A stretch of 64,000 bases of DNA, taken from Cheiracanthium punctorium. Lineage: Eukaryota > Arthropoda > Arachnida > Araneae > Cheiracanthiidae. Position 1 is the first letter of the stretch; each line of letters opens with the position of its first letter. The stretch covers positions 1,674,001 to 1,738,000 of the forward strand of contig JAWZYV010013274.1 of NCBI GenBank assembly GCA_038373885.1, given 5' to 3'. The notes below the pieces were generated by a model. The model searched no databases, was not told where the DNA came from, and saw only the letters and a list, made by a program, of their open reading frames with translations. A program made the position numbers and the translations under genes. Positions 58,901 through 64,000 of the stretch are shown here, piece by piece.

Positions 58901-59516
58901 ATGTTCCGACAGAAGAATATCGTGAATCAGATTTTTCCGCACCATTTCTTGGAATATTTTCCGTTCTTTATGTAAGCATCTATCAAAACATTTGTGGATG
59001 ATATAAAATATCGGGTGATAAAATGTATCCGCTCCTTTGCATGTCGTTTACTGTATGAAGCAGGATCTAATACGTTGTACAAAATATATATTTGGCTTGA
59101 AAACAAAATTAAGTAGTCATTGTGTACGCCAAGATTCTTTCGAAAAATCTGACAAAATTACGCCCAGTTTATAAAAGCAGCTGTATTAATTTCATTCGAA
59201 GAAGTTCAGATTGTTTCTTTATCGTAATAACTAGAACTTCGTTCGCACTTTTAGAAGTAAAGTTGGTTATGAAACGTTCAGATAAGTCTTACATATGCAA
59301 TATATATCTTAAAACACACACGTGATATTTCTTTAAATGTGCTAGCTCCTCAGCAAATTATTAAATTAAACTATATGTAAAATGTTTCTTTTTTAAGTTT
59401 TTTATGTCGTGCACTGTCTGTAGGAAAGTATATTAGAGCTTGAAAAGGAATATTCAAAACAATATATTTTTTAGTCTGACGTAATTTTTTTTTTCAAACT
59501 TTAAAAGGCTGGTGTG
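55904..59516. other. Intronic DNA, mostly unique
   Basis: Holds G runs near 56390 and 57210 and short pieces of the unclassified repeat at about 57900-57945 and 58215-58260 (TCTCTTTACAAGTTGTACTG). Other open frames are unrecognised. Confidence 0.45.
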
Positions 59517-59734
59517 CATGGGCGCCCATAGAATAATTTTCTTGAGGGGAGGGGGGCAAAATTAAAGCAGTGTAACTGCTTTAATTTAACTGCAGTGTTT
59601 CACTTGTAACAATCTCACCCCAATTTTGCTTTGTGATGCAATTTTGTTTGCATCATGAGGCAATTTACTAGATCTCTAGGGGGGGGGGAGCAAGTGCCCT
59701 ACCTTGATCCCCCCCCCCCTTATGTGTGCCCATG
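59517..59734. mobile_element. hAT-type MITE, CATGGGCGCCCATA family
   Basis: The 218-bp element starts CATGGGCGCCCATAGAATAA and ends TTATGTGTGCCCATG. Flanks CTGGTGTG and TTGGTATG agree at 6 of 8. G8-10 and C10 runs lie just inside the ends. Confidence 0.75.
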
Positions 59735-60059
59735 TTGGTATGATTTAATGGTTTTTTAAGGAACAGTCTTAAAACAACTCCCCACCCCAAAAAAATGATA
59801 CTCATTCAGTGGTGCGTGAGATTTTAAGGTTTTCGCAGATTTTTCAATTTAAAGCCCTCGCTCAGATGAGTACTTTTTGCACGTTAAAAAAAAAATCTGA
59901 GAAAATGACGAGATTTCTGTGATGACTAGAGTAGTGTTTGTTGCCTAATGTTCTTTTGGAGAAAGTTCCTAAATTCACCTGAAAAATTCCCTAAATTTCC
60001 ATATCCATAAGTCGTTAAGTTTCTTTAAATCGCTAATAGAGTAAGAGTTTTTAAGTATT

Positions 60060-60570
60060 TAACTATAATGAACTCGCTTCGCTCCAGTTAAAAAATTTGG
60101 TATAGAGCAAATTTCGTTGTACAGAGATTGGGGATTTTTGCAGTTATTTCAGTAAATATTAAACACTCTTTAGTTAATTCGATGTTTAAAAGTATTTAAT
60201 TATGACTTTCAAGTAAAAGTAAATTAGTGTGTATTATAAATTTATTAATCTTACGTGCTTTTTAACTTTTCATTAAATAAGTTCTCTATCAGAAGAAAAT
60301 CTTGGCCCCTCAAATGGATGCTAGACTATTTTTATTGCTATCTTCGGAATGGACCAGTGCCAGGTGATCTCAGCAGATGGTCTGTGCGAAATGAATGCTC
60401 AAAAATTAGAAACTTTCTTCAAAAATGACAAAAAATTTCAAAGATAAGTCAGAAAAAAATTGTTATAGGGAAACCAGTACTTCGTTATATAGAGTATTTT
60501 TAATGTTATTTAATCCTTAGTTAAGTACCGATTAAAAATTTCGTTATAGGAAGAAATTCGTTGTACTGTA
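60060..60570. mobile_element. Possible pogo/Tigger-like element, decayed
   Basis: The right end TTCGTTATAGGAAGAAATTC then GTTGTACTGTA resembles Tigger-like right ends (..GTTGTACTG at TA). An internal CAAATTTCGTTGTACAGAG at about 60109 repeats the motif. The left end is not secure. Confidence 0.35.
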
Positions 60571-60852
60571 TTTACCAATAGAAAGATAAAATATTTTAAT
60601 ATGATGATGATAAAGCCCAACTGTAAAAGCTGTGCCACAAAGGCTTAGAATATATACGATGCTGATCAATTGATTACCCAAATAAAACGACCAATGTAAC
60701 ATTAAAGGATCATTCAGCTAATATAAATTTTCCCTTTCCTTTAATACCATATTAGAACGACATTAATTCGCATCATGTAAAATTAAAAATCATGGAAAAC
60801 CGAGGGAGCTAGTACGAGTAACAGGGTTAAACCCATGTTTTGAATTCAACTT

Positions 60853-61226
60853 CTAACTTTTCAAAATCACTTCATAGTTGTATCTATTTTCTGCGTATTT
60901 CTTGAGTAGTTTAGCCACTTCTCTCTGGCTGGTTGTTGTTCTGCCTACATTGGCATTTGAAAGAGGTAATTTTGGTACCTCAGCACTAATCTTAAAGAAT
61001 TGTTCGCCTGTTGCATTTCGATACGGCGCTAAGTCTTCCTGGAATGTCGTTGGTATGTTCCTCCGCAGATGATCAGTGTCAGTAAATTTTTGTCGCACTG
61101 TAATCCCTTATTTTGAAGAAAATCTGTTATTCGTGGTTTCGAAATTCTGAGCTGAGAAGAGGGAACTTGTGATCGACTGAGGGAAGGGGGGTAAAGTGCA
61201 TTCCACAAGTGGATTACGTCTTTCAT
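60853..61226 (-). pseudogene. Possible hAT transposase C-terminal remnant, frameshifted
   Basis: Two overlapping minus-strand frames cover this segment. The downstream one contains QFFKISAEVPKLPLSNANVGR then TTTSQREVAKLLKKYAENR. The pattern FF/W...LPLSNA-x-x-(E/G)R...SQ...NR resembles the hAT dimerisation region (FW...LPxSNAxxERxFS). The ER glutamate is Gly here and FS is disrupted. It may also be a chance resemblance. Confidence 0.35.
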
Positions 61227-61615
61227 TTTCGTACAGTGTTTTGTGTTATGGCAAGCCTACATGAGGGACGTCCGACTAGGGGCGGAGGACTTTCTAAGCA
61301 GTTCTAACGCGAATTCAAGCTACAGCTGGAGAACTCTTTTTTGTACAGATCAATGTCCCAAGTGATCCTCTCATCCTTCATTTCTGTTTTAAAGTACCAC
61401 TGATTGGGGTTTAAATGTTTCAGAAAAATACCCCCAAATTCATGTCACCAGTCTCTAAATCGTTGATATTGGCATTAATCCCTAAACAGAAAATTTATCC
61501 CGCAAAGGCAATGAAAAATCGCTAAATTTAGTGTCGAATCCTTTAGTGGTAACATTGAACCAGAGGGATCTGAAATGCGCAAGTCTGATGGCGCTTTTAG
61601 TTCAAACTGTGGGAC

Positions 61616-61795
61616 CAAGGCCGTCCCCAGGGTGGGACCAGGGGGTCCGGTCGCCCCCGAAATTCAAATTTTTGTTAATAAAACAATAATAATGAAGCCA
61701 TTTTGTGAAAAATTTAGCCTTTTTTACCTCTTGGTCACCCACCGAAATTTTTGGTGTCCCCCTCCCCCCGAAATTTTTTTCTGGGTACGGCCCTG
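61616..61795. mobile_element. hAT-type MITE, CA(A/G)GGCCGT(A/C)CCCAG family
   Basis: The 180-bp element starts CAAGGCCGTCCCCAGGG and ends CTGGGTACGGCCCTG, with a perfect 8-bp target duplication TGTGGGAC (61608-61615 and 61796-61803). Inner CCCCCGAAATT blocks occur near both ends of the C-rich part. Confidence 0.92.
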
Positions 61796-61925
61796 TGTGG
61801 GACTTCCGACATTTTGCAGTCAGGGTGTGATATTTAGAATTATATTTTCTTCCTACTAGGTTCGGCCTGAAAAACTTATCATGCTGAAGTCTTGAAAGTT
61901 GCTAGATTACCATAATATAAACGCC

Positions 61926-61986
61926 TCCCCTCCCCTCCCCCCCCCCCCCCCCCCCGCCCACACACACACACACACACACACACACA
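61926..61986. repeat. Poly-C then (CA)n microsatellite
   Basis: A long C-rich tract passes into CACACACA repeats. Confidence 0.95.
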
Positions 61987-63140
61987 AATTTCTGTGTAAT
62001 CCGGAACTACGTGTGGAATTCACTTAAGGAAGTTTACGATTATTTTCCAATACCAGATCGCTCATTGCATCTCGCCGATTAAAATACTCGAAACAAGAAC
62101 GCTGATTTTAATCGACGACGCCTTAATTTCCGAGAAGTGGTTGCTGGTGAGCTAAGAGGTCACGTTTTTTAAGCATTCAGTTAAGTTGGATGCTGAAGAG
62201 ATTGTTTGTTGAAAGAGTTGGGTTTTATCGTATCGAAAGAATAATCGAGTTTCTGTCAGCATGAAGGATTACATAGTAAATAAATTCTTGTTATCGATGG
62301 GATTGAGAGTTAACTCTCCTCTTTAATGAAGTTGTTCTTGATTTAAATACGAATCTTTGTGTGGCTGTGAGCTATCTAAAATATTTCGGAGTACTTGAAG
62401 ATGCATGTACATACCGGAAACAGATAAACGAAGTCGAATAGTATGTATTAGCCTCGGATGTTTTTTTCCCTCCACTTCCCTCTACTTTTGATATAAACTG
62501 TTACTAAAATGCTGTGATTCATATAAAAGGATAGTCTGTGCGAGTGTTCCAAATTTAATCATCGTGCCTGCCCCCCCTTTTTTTACGTAAAATTCTTTGA
62601 GTATTTGTCATATAAACAGTGCTTAGAAATTCTTATCCAAAGTGTCTCGTAGTAAAAAAAAAAAAAAAAAAAAAAAAATCGTAGTTTTCAACAAAATTAT
62701 TAAAAAAATAGTATCCTTAGACGTTCAGGAAAGGGTACAAATTTCTGAATTTAGTTTTTATTGGTCACCGCTTAGCGAATTTTTATTACTAATTCTTTAT
62801 TGTTAGTAAATCCACGTAAACACTCTTGCTATGTGCGTGATAATTCCCAACCTCTAGAATTTATACACACGAGTGAGTGGTGCCACTACTTTTCTCCCAT
62901 AGATATTCTTTAGATTTTCAATTATCACACTCATGAAGGTTTTTATTCCATATCCAGCTGATTATTCTTTCGAATTCAAGTTTAGGTTAGACAATTTGCA
63001 CCCAGATGTAACACGCTATGTTTACAGTTTACATTATTCACTGTGCCACCCATATATAGTCATTTGCTTGAAACACATAAATAAAACTCACATTATGTTA
63101 TATGTATAAAGTGTACATAACTTGTATTTTTCTCTTTCAG
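61987..63140. other. Intronic DNA before the second glypican exon
   Basis: A24 tract near 62655-62678. The rest is unique and ends in the pyrimidine-rich acceptor TTTTTCTCTTTCAG. Confidence 0.5.
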
Positions 63141-63343
63141 AATTTTTTAAAGAGCTATTAAAGACTTCAAAGAAAGATTTCCACGACATGTTCCTTAGGA
63201 CGTACGGCTTGCTCTACGACCAGAACTCTTTTATATTTAAAGACATGTTCGACGACCTGGAAAAATACTATTTGACTGGCGGAGTGGACCTCACTTCTGC
63301 GCTCGATAGTTTCTTCGATCGATTGTACAGGAAAATGTTCCAG
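63141..63343 (+). CDS. dlp: Glypican (GPC4/6 / Dally-like class), next coding exon, helical N-lobe
   Basis: This 203-bp exon supplies the last two bases of a Glu codon split by the intron and then 67 codons. With the previous exon it reads KFD-E-FFKELL, the same junction and sequence seen in GPC4/6-type glypicans. Recognisable blocks in order are FFKELL, DMFLRTYGLLYDQNS, KDMFDDLEKYY and RLYRKMFQ, all typical of the alpha-helical glypican core. No cysteine lies in this exon, as expected between the first CC motif and the later cysteines. The acceptor is TTTTTCTCTTTCAG (AG at 63139-63140) and the donor GTAAGT starts at 63344. The exon ends in phase 0 after Gln. Codon use is more GC-rich than the flanking intron. 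The reading frame stays open past the donor to 63472, but that tail has no glypican similarity and is intronic. Confidence 0.93.
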
Positions 63344-64000
63344 GTAAGTCATTGCTTTTTAATGCTGGTGAAATACTGCATGCGTTTCAGAATTGTAAAA
63401 TGCGCAACTAAAGGGGAAAAAAGGGGGGCGTGGGGTGTAATATTTCTGAAACAAAAATCATGCCTCTTCTAAAAAAGAATTGGCAAATGCATGATTTTTG
63501 TTAATATTAGTGTAGATGTAATTTGTACTTTAAAATGTTATGCTGTTGTATTTTAAACCGAAGACGATCTTCTAACGAGGCTAAATAACACGTTCGGTGC
63601 ATTAGATGCCGAAGCACGAAAATTTTTTAAGAATTGCGCAGATCTTTTTCTTTTTTAAAATTTGAACAATTACACTCAACTGTTTTATAACCAAAAACTA
63701 GCATTTTAAGTTTGAAGGAATGAACTGTGGTAATTATGAAGAAGGAAATCCGTTGATCGAAATTAGGTATGTTTTAGGCACAAACGTATTGTATTTAAGA
63801 AAAGCAAGACATTAATAGAACAGAGGAAAAAAAAATAAAAAAAGCTATATTTATTTAGAGCTGCATCCCGGATTTAACGGCACTCGTCCGGTCACGCTTT
63901 CCTCGTGAAATAACCTCTTTCTGTGTATTCATATGGATTGCAACATAACTTGCGATAATTGTGCCTTATTTTGAAATTATTGTTCTAAGAAAAAATACCG
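63344..64000 (+). other. dlp: Start of the next glypican intron
   Basis: It begins GTAAGT. Phase 0. No further exon was seen before the window ends. Confidence 0.85.

Larger units (their letters stand above)
42108..63140 (+). other. dlp: Glypican intron, 21,033 bp, phase 1
   Basis: The intron runs from the GTAAGT donor after the C-x5-CC exon to the CAG acceptor before the FFKELL exon. The two exons join without loss of frame (one base of a Glu codon from the first, two from the second), so no coding exon is needed in between. The content is repeats and unique AT-rich DNA, described in separate entries. Confidence 0.9.

Noticed and set aside
63344..63472. Open extension of the second glypican exon past its donor
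   Set aside because: The GTAAGT donor is strong and the extension does not match glypican sequence.
1..64000. tRNA or rRNA genes
   Set aside because: No A-box/B-box pair with cloverleaf or rRNA-like segment could be recognised by eye; a covariance-model scan would be needed.

Overview
The window is eukaryotic intronic DNA. It is AT-rich by eye, dense in homopolymer tracts, microsatellites and short non-autonomous DNA transposons, and has no operon-like packing. Only two coding segments can be defended. Both are internal exons of one plus-strand gene, a glypican of the GPC4/6/Dally-like (dlp) class: 41949-42107 and 63141-63343. They join in frame across a 21,033-bp intron, and the upstream intron runs back at least to base 1 (more than 41.9 kb). 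The glypican class, the large introns and an arthropod-style non-LTR reverse transcriptase remnant fit an arthropod with a big genome, possibly a chelicerate such as a spider. That host call is inference.

Layout. 1-41948 is upstream intron (or 5' gene region). It holds: a hAT-type MITE family built from iterated GCGAGACGAGAC motifs (153, 19816, 30154, 38597); a second hAT MITE family built from GGGCTC iterations with perfect 8-bp target duplications (7689, 17735); a Helitron-like repeat region with a tandem array and a 3' hairpin/CTAG end (about 6340-7404); a 724-bp TIR element between TTAA sites (20287-21010); a cluster of piggyBac-like fold-back MITEs (24082-29217), one flanked by a direct duplication whose second copy keeps an empty TTAA site; pogo-like TA-flanked MITEs; and several G-rich hAT MITEs (26602, 29742, 33144).

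41949-42107 is the first glypican exon, carrying the C-x5-CC motif. A GCGAGACGAGAC MITE lies only 171 bp past its donor. 42108-63140 is the next intron, with a ~168-bp tandem array (45730-46270), more hAT and pogo MITEs, a reversed Helitron-like end with a 134-bp tandem repeat (49467-49935), a LINE RT fragment cut just after its YADD motif by a hAT MITE (55677-55903), and a possible hAT transposase remnant (60853-61226). 63141-63343 is the second exon, followed by the start of a further intron.

How it works together: this is one heparan-sulphate proteoglycan gene whose first introns are filled with repeats. A few stretches of repeat-free, more balanced sequence (about 10.4-10.8, 22.2-23.0, 36.7-37.1, 39.4-39.7, 46.5-46.8 and 48.1-48.5 kb) are candidates for intronic cis-regulatory DNA, but that rests only on appearance. 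I found no CRISPR array, rRNA, convincing tRNA, bacterial operon or clearly novel enzymatic system. The most unusual items are the fold-back TTAA elements, the cis empty-site duplication, the nested insertions and a perfect 22-bp hairpin next to a small GC-rich ORF.
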